The notes under the pieces were generated by a model. The model searched no databases. It saw only the letters and a list, made by a program, of their open reading frames with translations, and had not been told where the DNA came from. From NCBI GenBank assembly GCA_949775045.1, contig OX459097.1, forward strand, positions 2,639,598 to 2,703,597: a stretch of 64,000 nucleotides of DNA, written 5' to 3'. The DNA is from Metridium senile. Lineage: Eukaryota; Cnidaria; Anthozoa; Actiniaria; Metridiidae. This document shows, piece after piece, positions 12,594 through 24,500 of this stretch. A program made the translations under genes and the position numbers. Each line of letters begins with the position of its first letter. The stretch's first letter is position 1.

Positions 12594-12977
12594 GACAGTG
12601 TTACTTACTGTATTTAATTTCAAGCGCTAGCCATTTATTAAAGTAAAAACAACCTCTTACCTGTCAATGCTGATTGCCGTTAAGGTGAGAATCGACGCGC
12701 AGCAGAAAGCCACATTAAGGAAGCCAGAAACTATACACATAACATCACCAATTATCCATCCTTTCGCTAGGATGGCTAGAAACATTAATGGACAATTAAA
12801 TATCGCTACAAGAAGGTCTGTGATCGATAGATTTACAATGAGAAAATTGGTGACAGTTTGCATAGCCTTGTTTTTGAACACAGCCAGCACGACTAGTATA
12901 TTACCAAACAGGATAAGAAATTCCGTTAATATTAGAAAAGACGAGGAAGCTACGATTGAAATAGTATTCAAAACCAT
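9037..12977 (-). CDS. Rhodopsin-family (class A) G-protein-coupled receptor, orphan
   Basis: Exons 12977-12661, 10178-9599 and 9237-9037 join in frame to 365 residues. Intron 1 splits the DRY arginine codon (AG|A) and intron 2 is phase 0, just before CWLP. Visible class A marks: Asn26 in TM1 (FGNILVV), Asp54 in TM2 (NLSITDLL), Cys81 before TM3 paired with a Cys in the second extracellular loop (RKHCMILW), DRY at 105-107, CWLP in TM6 and NAVIY in place of NPxxY in TM7. The position equivalent to Asp3.32 of amine receptors is Asn88, and the retinal-lysine position in TM7 is Tyr. It is therefore neither a canonical aminergic receptor nor an opsin. The third intracellular loop is long and Ser/Thr-rich. 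The ligand cannot be inferred. Introns carry several MITEs and a GGAA-rich tract. Confidence 0.88.
9360..9560. repeat. GGAA/GGGA purine-rich tract in GPCR intron 2
   Basis: Almost pure purine run with AAGGAAGG and GGAGGGAA units. Frames across it code only for low-complexity Lys/Arg/Glu or Ser/Pro-Phe. Confidence 0.85.
10296..10509. mobile_element. MITE in GPCR intron 1
   Basis: Imperfect arms of about 55 bp, starting GCGAATCGAAAAACCGTGG and ending CCACGGTTTTGTGATTCGC. The open frame across it is not a gene. Confidence 0.75.
11054..11607. mobile_element. TTAA-flanked non-autonomous element in GPCR intron 1
   Basis: Ends GGAGGCTCG and CGAGCCTCC, flanked by TTAA at 11050-11053 and 11608-11611. 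554 bp, no transposase. The short inverted repeat and TTAA suggest a piggyBac-type mover. Confidence 0.65.
11650..11783. mobile_element. Small inverted-repeat element in GPCR intron 1
   Basis: Arms CTACCAGAACGCTTTAC and GTAAAGCATTCTGGTACTGG enclose about 100 bp. Confidence 0.55.
12169..12304. mobile_element. Palindromic MITE (GGGGCTGTTTATATG) in GPCR intron 1
   Basis: Perfect 31-bp arms AGGGGCTGTTTATATGAAGG... at both ends, with a second inner inverted pair (ATAACTCTATTGTT). Confidence 0.8.
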
Positions 12978-13529
12978 TCTGAATCAGATAAGGTAAAGCA
13001 TGTACTTGCTTTGAAAGTACATTAGTAGGATTACAAAAACTGCCATGGTTAATGGTTTGGCGATTTCCTCTATAGTTCAATGTTTACACCTCACACTGCA
13101 CAAGGTGCGTATTGAATGATATAAATGTGATATGTGAATGTCACAATTCATCTTTGTGTCAATAAAACTTCAGCTGCTTCAATAATTGGTCTGTTTTTTT
13201 TTTTTATTGAAAAAAATATTATTCATTTATTGTTCACTTTAACACAGATAAGGAACACAGACACATAAGCATCCATATCTAGCTATTATTATTACATTTG
13301 TATTGATTAACTATTTCTAAAATTCATTAACTGATTCTTCAAAAACTCATTAATAATTCATGAGAAATTTTCAAAAGAAATCGTAACCGTGACGAGTGTT
13401 TAAACTGAAGATATAGATTCACCCTAATTTACATAAACTTTAACCTTAATTTTCTCTAATAAACTTTCATAAATCCTTGATTTTTTTTACAAAAACACAA
13501 AATATAGGTTGGAGTTTTTGAAGTCGTTC

Positions 13530-13945
13530 AATAAACTCGCAGATCGTGTTTTATCAGGTTTAAAACCACTTGGCTTCGCCTCGTGGTTTTAAATCCTGAT
13601 AAAACACTCCTGCTCGTGTATTAAACTATACATGAAGACAAAACAAAGGAAATCACCACCGTGCACGATTGGATATGTAATCTCAATTAGCATAAAATCT
13701 ACCGTGAAGGAGGTTTGGATATGCAATCTTTTAAAATTAGCATAAATTCTATAGCCAACATGTGCATTGAATTTCTCGAAGTATTATCTATGGCTTGAGA
13801 AGCTAGATCAAGCACTTGAAAAAGTGTTTCCTCCTATATCCAAAAACACTTCGAAGTAATTTGTTAATGCGCCTCGTTTTTCAACTAACTTTTCCGTGTT
13901 TGGATATCGAAGGAAACACTCTTTCTAGTGCTTGATCTATTACTA
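13530..13945. mobile_element. Two palindromic MITEs (13540-13620 and 13790-13945)
   Basis: The first has ATCAGGTTTAAAACCAC and GTGGTTTTAAATCCTGAT arms around GCTTCGCCTC. The second has TAGATCAAGCACTTG and CTAGTGCTTGATCTA arms. Both resemble the element at 2167-2302. No gene is seen in 12978-15591; apart from these and the next two elements it is AT-rich sequence. Confidence 0.65.
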
Positions 13946-14522
13946 TAAGTTTTTTGTTGTATTGACATCATGGACGTTATGACCTGTATCCTGTATATAC
14001 TTGAAGCTGCAGCTTTAGTTTGGCACCGAAAGTATAAAGGCATGATATCGGCTAATGAGATGAGGAGCATGCACGCTTCGTCTTATATCGTCTAGAGTCT
14101 GAGCCAGGCCTCCTCTTCACTCCAGGCTATCTATATCACCTATCGGTGGAGACAGGCATGCCATCTGCATATCAAAGATATGCCTGTTGCAATCTCAACC
14201 TGTTTTTAAAAAAAGCGCGCTAATCAAAGTCTTTTGTTACTTCTCACTTACACAAGATTGCATACAGTATTTCTGATACGGATCAACGTTTGGAATATTT
14301 ATCGGTGGAAATTAAGAGACAAGATTAACGACAGGTATTACTTATACTTGGTGTCCACTTGAGTCTTGGAATCGAGTTTCTTGGAATCATCATTCGATGC
14401 CGAAACTATTGTATCATATACCTGTAAGGTCTCCCTCGATCCTTAAGTTGCAGTTACTTAATGCGACTTAGTGTGACTTAAGGACGTTCGCGCGGAATGT
14501 TCACACGCATCCTACTATACGC

Positions 14523-14718
14523 TAGTCTAGAGCTGGACCCAATTTTCGCAAAAGATTTTTTTTTTACGCGCGCGGTCTTATTCTTCTATCCATTGGAAAG
14601 AGTTGCGCAGACAATTATCTTCCCTGGAGCCACTTTTCGCAACTCTCTCAATCCAGAATAAGACTACGCGCGTAAAAAAAAAATTTCTTTTGCGAAAATT
14701 GGGTCCAGCTCTGGACTA
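14523..14718. mobile_element. 196-bp inverted-repeat element
   Basis: Arms of about 63 bp starting TAGTCTAGAGCTGGACCC and ending GGGTCCAGCTCTGGACTA, each with a poly-A/T and an ACGCGCG segment. Confidence 0.8.
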
Positions 14719-14786
14719 ACTATACGCACGACAACACGCTGTGAGGAACGCCTGGTTGATTTTGCTTCTATAAGAAAAACATGCAA

Positions 14787-14838
14787 CTTCGTTCCCAGGG
14801 CCTTTTTTCGCGGAAAAAGGCCCTGGGAACGAGGTTGG
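14787..14838. mobile_element. 52-bp hairpin micro-element flanked by 12-bp direct repeats
   Basis: GTTCCCAGGGCC and GGCCCTGGGAAC arms with a tiny loop. AAAAACATGCAA occurs directly on both sides (14775-14786 and 14839-14850), as a target duplication would. Confidence 0.7.
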
Positions 14839-15591
14839 AAAAACATGCAAACGAGCCGATTTTCGATGTTTGAAGCACAATAACTCAAAAAAAACGAATA
14901 ACTCGAAATAACTACTAAAGATATGTCTTCGTTTAGTTTTTGGAAAAAATGACATTTTTTATCCCACAGAAAATAGGCTTTTTCCAGTTTTTTTTTTTTC
15001 ACACTCGAAAACGGCAAAAAGCGGCCATTTTGTTGGAGACGTACATTCTTTTTCTCCAAAAAAGGTATTTTTTTTCTCATTTTGTGTCAAAAAATCGCTT
15101 TATTTCGAAATATTATGTGTTTCAAAAACATTTTAGGGCCTTCTTTTAATATGACTGGTATTTTTTACTAATTTTTTTTCTTGCTTTTGCCACCAAGACA
15201 TTCCGTCACGATGCTTGCGAAAAAGGACGACCTCCAATTTTGTTTAGCTTATTCGATGTGTCTAATTTAGTTTTATCAACTGTCAAAGTCTCAGAAAATT
15301 GACATTTACTTTGCTTTTTCCCGCGAACGTCCTTAAGGCGTTTTAAGACGATTTTAGAAAAAAATGGAAAATCAAAGGCAACATTTGTCAATTTTAAGCG
15401 ATTTGAGAAAATATATGGAAAATAAAGGTCATTTTTTGGCAGTTCAAGATGTTTAAAATTCAAAATGTTTAAAAAAGCGATTTGAGGCGATTTCGCGCGA
15501 CTTAGGACCCGAGGCAGACTTCCTGTACATTTGTGTCACTTGTTCTTGTCTTGGAATTGAAGTATAAATATAAAATAATAATTGTTTAAAA

Positions 15592-18500
15592 CTAAGGTTT
15601 TTTGCTGATGTTGGACTTGGCTTCTACATAGGTGACTTGGTCTTTCTTACAGCATACTTGAGTACACGTTGATGGACAGACAGTAGCAGTAGTGCACACA
15701 GAAGGACAAGCTTTTAAATGAAGGAAAAATTTAGTGAACGTAACGCTTTATTACACTTGTTTTCAAAAACGTTGTCCTTGTTGAAATTAGTAATCAGTAA
15801 TTAGTAATTTGTAAATAGTGAAATAGGAATTAAGAAGTGAACCAAAAACAGACGCGGTCATTAGGGGTTAGAATAAATACTGAATGAATTTTTCGGTTCA
15901 CCAATGTATAGTTGCTCTACTGATGTCGACTTGATGTCGATAATTGTGCAAAATCATTAATATTCAAACTGTCAAATTTAAAAAAACCTTTGTTAGGCAC
16001 GAGCGCTCTCGAGCTCTCTTTGGCATATTATTCGGTTACGAATGTCTTCTGATAATGCCTTCGGCATGACTGCAACATGTGTTTTAGTTTAGTTTAGTTT
16101 ATTTGTCACACTACTACAATTACAATAAGAATACTATTAATACAAAAAAAAAAGGATATATAGATGTGACGGGAGTAGGAAACAGAGCTTACTCCCCAAT
16201 TGAATATCCTATTCCTACGTAAAAATATATATAATAAAAATATAAATATTAAATATAAATTGCAAAAAATACTAACGAATGTAACAAACTAAATACTAGG
16301 CTTAACAAGAATTACTGTAAAAATACACTATTGAAAAGTTTTAAAATTATTAATAATATATTTGATATATATATTTTATTATGGAGGCAAATAAGTTGAT
16401 AATTTCTCATTAAAATAACCTAAAATAAGTTTCTTGAATTTGGATAATGTTAAATTTGTTGTTTTAAAATGTCCTGGAAGACTATTCCAAAGCTTTACAG
16501 TTCTTGGTAAAATGAATGTTGGAAGTAGTTTTGTTTATGAGTGTTTAAGACTGTGTAGTTGTTTCCATCAAAGCTGCGAGAGTTAAAGTTTGGATTAGTA
16601 GAAGGGAGAAGATGTTGTTTAAGGTCAGTTTGTATGCGGTCATACGGGGTTCTCCCTTTATCCAAGTGGTAGGGGTGATCGGCGTACCTTTTAGGGTTAA
16701 AATATTTCCTGTGCGTACCTTTTAGGGTCCATTTAGAGTTTTGGCTCAAAAAACAGTTGTAAAGGTCGTTTTTACTCTGCTTTATTTGTATCTGTGCGTA
16801 CCTTTTAGGGGTCATTTTATAAAAATGTCCGCCGATCACCCCTACCACTTGGACAAAGGGAGTACCCCCCCCCCCCCCGGGAGATCAGCCATCTGTCGTC
16901 TGTATTCCAAAGGCTGCATCTCAAGAATAAAGAGTCTTTCAGTGTATGTCAGGTCTTCAGGATAGTTGAGGGTGAATTTTGTAGCTCTGCGTTGGATGTT
17001 CTCTATAAGACTTCGATGTTTTGCAACATTTGGTGACCATAAACTTGAAGCGTACTCTAGTTGTGGTCTTACCGGTGTGGAGTATAAATGGCCCCTAGTT
17101 TTCTGGTCAGTGATGACCCTGCCGCATATTCTTTTTATAAGGCCAAGTGATCGGTTGGCTTTTGTGCATGTCTCCTCTATATGTTTTGTCCAACTTAAGT
17201 CACTTGTGACGGTGACGCCAAGATCTTTAGTGTGCGTAATTTGATGAAGATCTTCATTACCAAGGTTATATTGATTTAAAAGAATAGATCTACCTCCTTT
17301 TTTGGACATATTTAATACCTTGCACTTTGCTACATTAAATTCCATATTAGAGTCGACACTCAACAATGTATACCATCAATGTCACTTTGAAGGGTGCGCT
17401 GACTTGATTCATATTCAATGACATTATAAAGCTTTGAATCGTCTGCAAAAAGAGCAACCTTAGAGCCATCTTTGACATATTCAGGCATATCATTGGCGTA
17501 GACAAGGAAGAGGAGTGGTCCCAGTATAGATCCTTGGGGTACATCTGATGTTATGGGTAACCACTCCGAAAAGGATCCGTCAATAACGACACGCTGTTTT
17601 CTGTTGCTTAAGTAATTAGTGAACCAATCAAGACGATTACCGCAGACTCCAAACTTGTGTAGCTTATTTAGAAGTATGTGGTGCGAAACCTTGTCAAATG
17701 CTTTAGATAAGTCCGTATGGACTGCATCGACTTGTTTCCCACTTGCGAGATTGTCTAAGATATCATGGTATACTTCGAGAAGCTGGGTAACAGTTGACTT
17801 CCCTTTCAAAAATCATATATCCATGTTGTGTAGCATGCCGAGTGAATTTATTTACGTTGAATGCAATGCAAATTGTACCATTAATTAATTCCTATTTCAC
17901 TATTTATAAATTACTAATTGCTATTTGCTTTTTTCAAATAGGACAACGTTTTTGAAAACAGGTGTATATAAAGAAAACATTAGTTGGCAAAAATACATTA
18001 TGAAAACATACAAGTTTTCAAAAATAAATCCAAGAACAGATTCAAGCTCTCGTAATAAGACGAATGCGTCTTTGTTTCAGTGAAAAAAGGTTTACAGTCT
18101 ATTTCTGATCATGACATCTAAGACAAACCACAGGGAGCCTAAGCTCGTCACTTGTGATGTTTATTGTATATTTGAGGCACAGTGAAAGGATATTTCGCGA
18201 CTCCATACATTTACTGTAAAACATCAGAAGCGACGAGCTTGGGAACCCTGTGGACAAACTAACCAGTTGCAAAGTTTGATGTACAGTACGTAGACTGAAC
18301 GATAAAGTTTGTAGTAAAATTGGAATGTAAGCTATAAGTTTCGAGTGCATGTGCATTAGACTGCGAACAGTCCCTTCTTTTCCCTCTAGATTCCGAGGAA
18401 AACGAGAAAAAAATGAGCATTTAAATAAAACACGGACGAGCGGGGATTGGGGGCGAAAAGGGGGAGGAGCGATGGGAGAGGAAAAGTGCTCGTTCGTTTT

Positions 18501-21500
18501 ATTAAAGTTAAAATTTTCTGAATCCGGAGGGAAAAGTAGGGACTGCTCGCAGTCTACATGTGCATGTGCATGTGCGTGTTTAATTACGAAGTGCAAACTA
18601 AATAAATTCATATTCACATTCAGTTCTCAGACCGAACCGTCAATCTTTTTAAAACTGATAGGTACAGTAACTGGAAATCTTCTCTTGTTCGTATTTTGAG
18701 TTCGTTGGAATGTATACGCATGTATACCGTTTTTGGCAATGTTTGCGCTAAACTTTTACAAATTGTGATCATGAGATTTCAAAAAGTTAAGTATATAGAG
18801 AGACTTCATGGCAGCCATGTTTGTGGACAGAACAATATAAAGCTTTTCTCTAAAGGGAACTGAAAGTCCTTCAAAAACATTTGTACTTGGGCACAAACAT
18901 GGCTGTCATGAAATCCCTCTGTAATATTAAATATTTTAAAGATAATGTTTGTCATGTACGTATATATTTATATCAAGTTTGTTTAAAAACCACGAACTAT
19001 CTTGAGATTGGCTATATCATATACAAATATAAATATGTAGATAGCAAAGAATAATTTATGTTCTTACCAGTAGGTTGAGGCGATGGTGCTGGTGCTGGTT
19101 GTGCATGGTAGTGGTAATGGTGATGTATGGGATTTGGTACTAAAATAGATAAATTGACATACTATAGCTCAGATACAGACAACCCAGGATATTAAGCGCA
19201 CAAAATAAAAAAGTTTTTTGTTTTAATTCCGGAACTCATGCCATTCAGCGATGTTTGACTTATACCTCAAATAGTAACCTAATCACAGAAATGAGATAAG
19301 TTGAAACTAGAACGACAGGTACGTACGTAACTGGGAATCAAACCAGTCGAGCCTTTACTATGTTATTGTTACCTTGCTGTGGCGTCTTGTTCTCTTTCTT
19401 TGCTTGTGGAACTGGAGTTTGAAAAAAAAAGCAGCGATTACAATTCAAATTGGTAATAAAAGGTGAAGACACACAACTGGAAGCCCCAACTATAAATGAA
19501 GATAACTATCCAAGTAACGCAGAATCGAGATGCGGCCTGGGGCGAATCGAATTAAGTCTCGCAAAGGCACTTGGGATCTTTAAATGTCACACCAACGCCA
19601 TTTTGCATTTGTTACATCAAATTTAACATTCCCAAACGCTTCATCATTCTTTCGCATTGGGTCCATTGGTGCATCAGTTGAATATCTTTCTACTATGGAG
19701 TGAAAATCTAATTATTATCGGGAAGTAGATAAGTTTCAAGTTCTTCATTGCACAGTCCATGGATTTAGTCAAAGTGTTGAGGTAAAACCTGTGACGGCAT
19801 TGCGCTGTCTGATGAGAACAGAGCTATCAAGACTTAGACTGAGCAATGCAAAACACGAAACTAATGTATTGAAACGAAATTGACCAGCGTTTCATCACAT
19901 ATTTATGGCTTGGGATACCTGTGGAAGTACACGATATGAAATCACAGCTATGACATCACTTACCAGGTTTTGACGTCACTATTACGTCAAGATAATGACG
20001 TTTGTCATCACAGTTAGGTGTTGGTGTAACAAATATTTCTCTACCTCCAGACAGCAAGACCCGATATCTATTCATTGGATCAGTTGCTCTAAAGATGACT
20101 AAACGGTGTAGTTCTGGACTCTTTACCACGTTCTTGAATCGTAAGTTGCCTTGTTTGATCAGAAAGGGTTCGTCACTGAGGTCGGTTTGTATTTCGAAAG
20201 GAATACCTGCTTTGTTGATGAAATGGACCGCCACACAGACCTCTGTGAATTAATGTAAGACATGGAGAGTTAGATAAGAAAGATACCAGCTAAAAGAAGC
20301 ACTAAGTTTTAATTACAAAAAGAACTATATTAGCGTCAGAAAAGCAAAATTTCATAGAAAAGAATTGTGTGATTGTCTGTCTGTCTGATTATGGGTTTGC
20401 TTTGTATTATCAGTTACGTTTGTCTGGTTCAGTGTCTGTCCGTTCGTTCGTTCGTTCGGGTTTTTTTTTCTGTTTTTTTTTTTCCTGTTTGTTTGTTTGT
20501 TTGTTTGTTTGTTTGTTTGTTTGTTTGTTTGTTTGTTTGTTTGTTTGTTTGTTTGTTTGTTTGTTTGTTTGTTTGTTTGTTTGTTTGTTTGTTTGTTTGT
20601 TTATTCGTTTGTTCGTTCGTTCGTTTGTTTGTTTGTTCGTTCGTTCGTTCGTTCGTTCGTTCGTTCGTTCGTTCGTTCGTTCGTTCGTTCGTTTCTTCGT
20701 TCGTTCTGTTTGTTTGTTTGATTGGCTTTAAAAAATCAGACTAGTTTGCAGAAATATTTTCGAAACTATACGTGTTTTTAAAACATTCTTGGAACATATA
20801 TAAATTGTTTATAACAATAAAACATGCCTTTTTCTTCTCATCTTACCTTTTTTTCTTTGAGAATCCAAGTGCGCGTGCTTGTTCTTATCTTTTTGCTTAT
20901 GACCTGGTAATTCAGGCGTGTTTATCGCTACAACGTCTTTACAATTTTGTAATGGGTTCTCGCTACTTGGTAATGCTTGGAAATAGAAGGAGCACCTCTG
21001 TGCAAGCTTTCCACTAGATATATCCCATTGTGAGAGCATTGAGAGTCCTTGGTTGGTAGGGGGATCGTCGACTTTAGGATTCCCACAAACAAACCAATCG
21101 TAAACTACCGGTCTGTCAGCTCTGACTTGGGCGTTGATCTCCAAAGCAGCAGGATATTTAATAGAACGATAGAGACGAAATGTCGCTGTGTTGGCTATAT
21201 GCAAGAAATAATGAATAAATATGTTTGTTATTGCTGCGAGCCATGATCAGGCGAGCAGCAACACTATTCTTGGGGTTCATGTGTGCGATATACCAGCAAA
21301 AATCAGCATGTAGGTAATTTGTTTGCGCATGCGTTGCGGAAATCATTTTTGTTGAGATGACACACACCTATTCTGTTTTGTTAAAAGTAAAACATAAACA
21401 TGGTTTGCATCACACGGATTTAATTTCGTTTTCAATTTTATAGCTCTCCAGGAAATGCACAGCATACTGAGGTTTGAATATAACGCGAACAATAAGAGCT

Positions 21501-24500
21501 ATACGTTAATTAAATTATCCACGAAGATCTTCTTTGTTTATGGCTCGACACAATCACCATCGTTCACCTGGATCGAATGAATTGAAGATTTTTCAGTTTG
21601 CTCACGATATTTTGCACTATTTTAGAGTCTTTAGACACTTTTGCTTAATTTTGAAAAATTATTAGTGAATACCGAAATTTTGTTATAACTTTAGTTGTAT
21701 TTCACAGTGATTAAAAGCCACCAAATATAAATGAACAAAGGCTAGTACATCAGCAATTTTATTTCATGAATATCACTCTAAATGGTTGGGGGTAGTACTC
21801 GAAGCAAAATAAATAAGTTTTGAAATGCTATCAAATGACAAAAAGAGCAATAACTTCATATGTACATAAAATAATAATGAGAATAAATGTCTGTATCAGT
21901 TCAGAGTTTATTGAGCTAGCACTGAGGCTGAAATTAAAAGGGAATTCTAACACAAAATATAATATTGTTTTGCAAAGTTTGATTACATTTTTATTAAAGG
22001 AAGAGCTTTGTAGTCTTGTGATCTGGAGACTATAACTATGAATGACCCGTGACTATACACCCCAAAGACCCCAAATGATGTTTATATACAAATACACATA
22101 TAACAATATTTTTAAAGAATTAAGAGCCATACAACAACGAATTTTATCTTTGTTTTATGAGGATATCATTGCACATTGGGCATTGATTTTGTTTTTCTAA
22201 TTGAATGCTCAGAAAATGAAAATGTCATGTTTTTGTTAGAAAGTAAACATTTCTCCATACATATTACATCAACTATACTAGCTTTCATCTTCCTGAAAAC
22301 AGAAAAAATAATGTTAAGCCACTTTATTGAAATACTTCGTACTTTGACAAGTTTAAATGAACAATAATTCAACAACAACAATTGCTAGAACAGACAAACA
22401 TAATTATTCCAATAAGTACACATTTCAGAATGGTAATTATTTTGCTAAGCAATCACAATTAATTACTTCTCGTATTAGTGTAAAAGTTTCAGACCTATAA
22501 TCTGGCCATTTTTTTTTTATTTCAGGAACTTTTTAGTCGATGAATAAACCTTCGAATAAAATCAAAATCTTTTGAAAATGTATTTTCCTTAGCGAGATAT
22601 TTAACGAAACGTATTTTATGGCCAAATAAAAATAACGACGAAAGTGTCCTAATCCGGGGTGTCGGGAAAAGACGGATACGGACCGTCCGTCGGCGGACCA
22701 ACGGACCAACGGACCGGCGGACCGGCGGACCGACGGACCGGTCCGTCGACGGACCATTTAGGAAAACGCGGACCAAAAAAAGAATAATAATTAAATAAAT
22801 AAAAATAAAAAATAAAAAAAATAAAGATACAACAAAATAAAGATACAAAAAAAAAAAAAAATGAAAAATTAGATAAAACGGTAAAAAAAACTTCCAAATA
22901 TTTATAAAATGTTTCTTTACCCGAAAAAAATCAATAATTCAGAAGAATTAACCTATTAGTGAGTGTCCCACTGTGTTTCTCGATGCGACTCGAGGAATCG
23001 GGATACGTGAATTATACTGCAGACTTTTTCTGAGATTTTTTTCTCTTAAACTGCAACAATCGAAACGACAAGCTAGTTCACAAGCTGCCTGCAAACAGAG
23101 TACGAATCATCTTGTGATGTCGAATGTGTATAATGTCAGTCATCACTTGATAAGACACGCACGTCCCTCTCTCAGTACATAAGCCTTAAAATAAGAATAT
23201 TGATCGATTGAATATTGATTACTCAACGAATTTGATAACACATTCAAGATGCTGAGATCAATGGATTTTAACAAGCGATCATTATAGTAGCCCATTCATT
23301 GCCCAAAGTGAAGCTGGCCTGAGATTCGTAGCCTCAGATTCACAGTCATTTCATGGTGGGAGGTCAACAAGGTCAGTTTATAAAAGCTTTTGATGACACA
23401 ACTGATAAATGTCGTTATTAATACTTGAGTTCAATTTATTAAATCCATTTAGGGATGATAATCAAAACTAACAGCCTTTACTTCAGTTTAACGCATTTAT
23501 CTCTATCCAAATCGCAGCGTCAGATTCACGGGCTGTATTATGTTATAATAACTTTTATAATAACATATCAGAGAATAATTCTAGATTTATGTACTGAGAG
23601 AGGGACGTGCGTGTCTTATCAAGTGATGACTGACATTATACACATTCGACATCACAAGATGATTCGTACTCTGTTTGCATGCAGGCAGCTTGTGAACTAG
23701 CTTGTCGTTTCGATTGTTGCAGTTTAATTAAGCAAAAAAAATCTCAGAAAAAGTCTCTCAGTATAATTCAAGTATCCCGATTCCTCGAGTTGCACCGAGA
23801 AACACAGTGGGACACTCACTAATAGGTTAATTCTTCTGAATTATTGATTTTTTTCGGGTAAAGAAACATTTTATAAATATTTGGAAGTTTTTTTTACCGT
23901 TTTATCTAATTTTTCATTTTTTTTTTTTTGTATCTTTATTTTGTGTATCTTTATTTTTTTTATTTTTTATTTTTATTTATTTAATTATTATTCTTTTTTT
24001 GGTCCGCGTTTTCCTAAATGGTCCGTCGACGGACCGGTCCGTCGGTCCGCCGGTCCGTTGGTCCGTTGGTCCGCCGACGGACGGTCCGTATCCGTGTTTT
24101 CCCGACACCCTCCTAATCCGTCCTAATCGCAGTGTTGCGTGATTCATTCCTGTGGAGCGTTTTTCGGCAAATTATTATAATTAGCATACACAACGTGCAA
24201 GACTGTTTACAGTTCGGATATATGTTGAAAATTTTACTTTAAAACCCGCTTTAATATCGCTTACATGTCAAAGAGAGAGAGGAAAAACCCTTGGAGTTGG
24301 TTGGTTCGGTGACCTTTCGTGATCCCGATGACAGATAGAGACTCAATGTTTACACAACTTCAAAGCCTTATAACTTTGTTCGAGTTTAATGCGTATAACA
24401 CAACTTTGAACGAATTGATCTAAAAATACTTTCAACCAAATAGCCTGAAAAATGCCATGTAGCATTATCAACTCAACAAAATTCAAAACGTATGAGCGTT

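Larger units (their letters stand above)
15746..17973. mobile_element. 2.2-kb inverted-repeat element enclosing a non-LTR reverse transcriptase fragment
   Basis: Arms of about 88 bp at 15746-15832 and 17884-17973 are imperfect inverted copies; both contain TTTTCAAAAACGTTGTCC and AATAGTGAAATAGGAATTAA. Between them lies a 5'-truncated retrotransposon on the minus strand. It sits in the last intron of paralogue A (15711-19067), whereas the matching intron of B is under 0.6 kb. No clear target duplication was found. Confidence 0.65.

Noticed and set aside
9037..12977. Opsin or amine receptor identity for the GPCR
   Set aside because: No lysine at the retinal position in TM7 and Asn instead of Asp at 3.32.
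20369..20744. Long frames rich in Val-Cys-Leu-Phe
   Set aside because: Produced by the (TTTG)n/(TTCG)n microsatellite; open in several frames, no conserved flanks.
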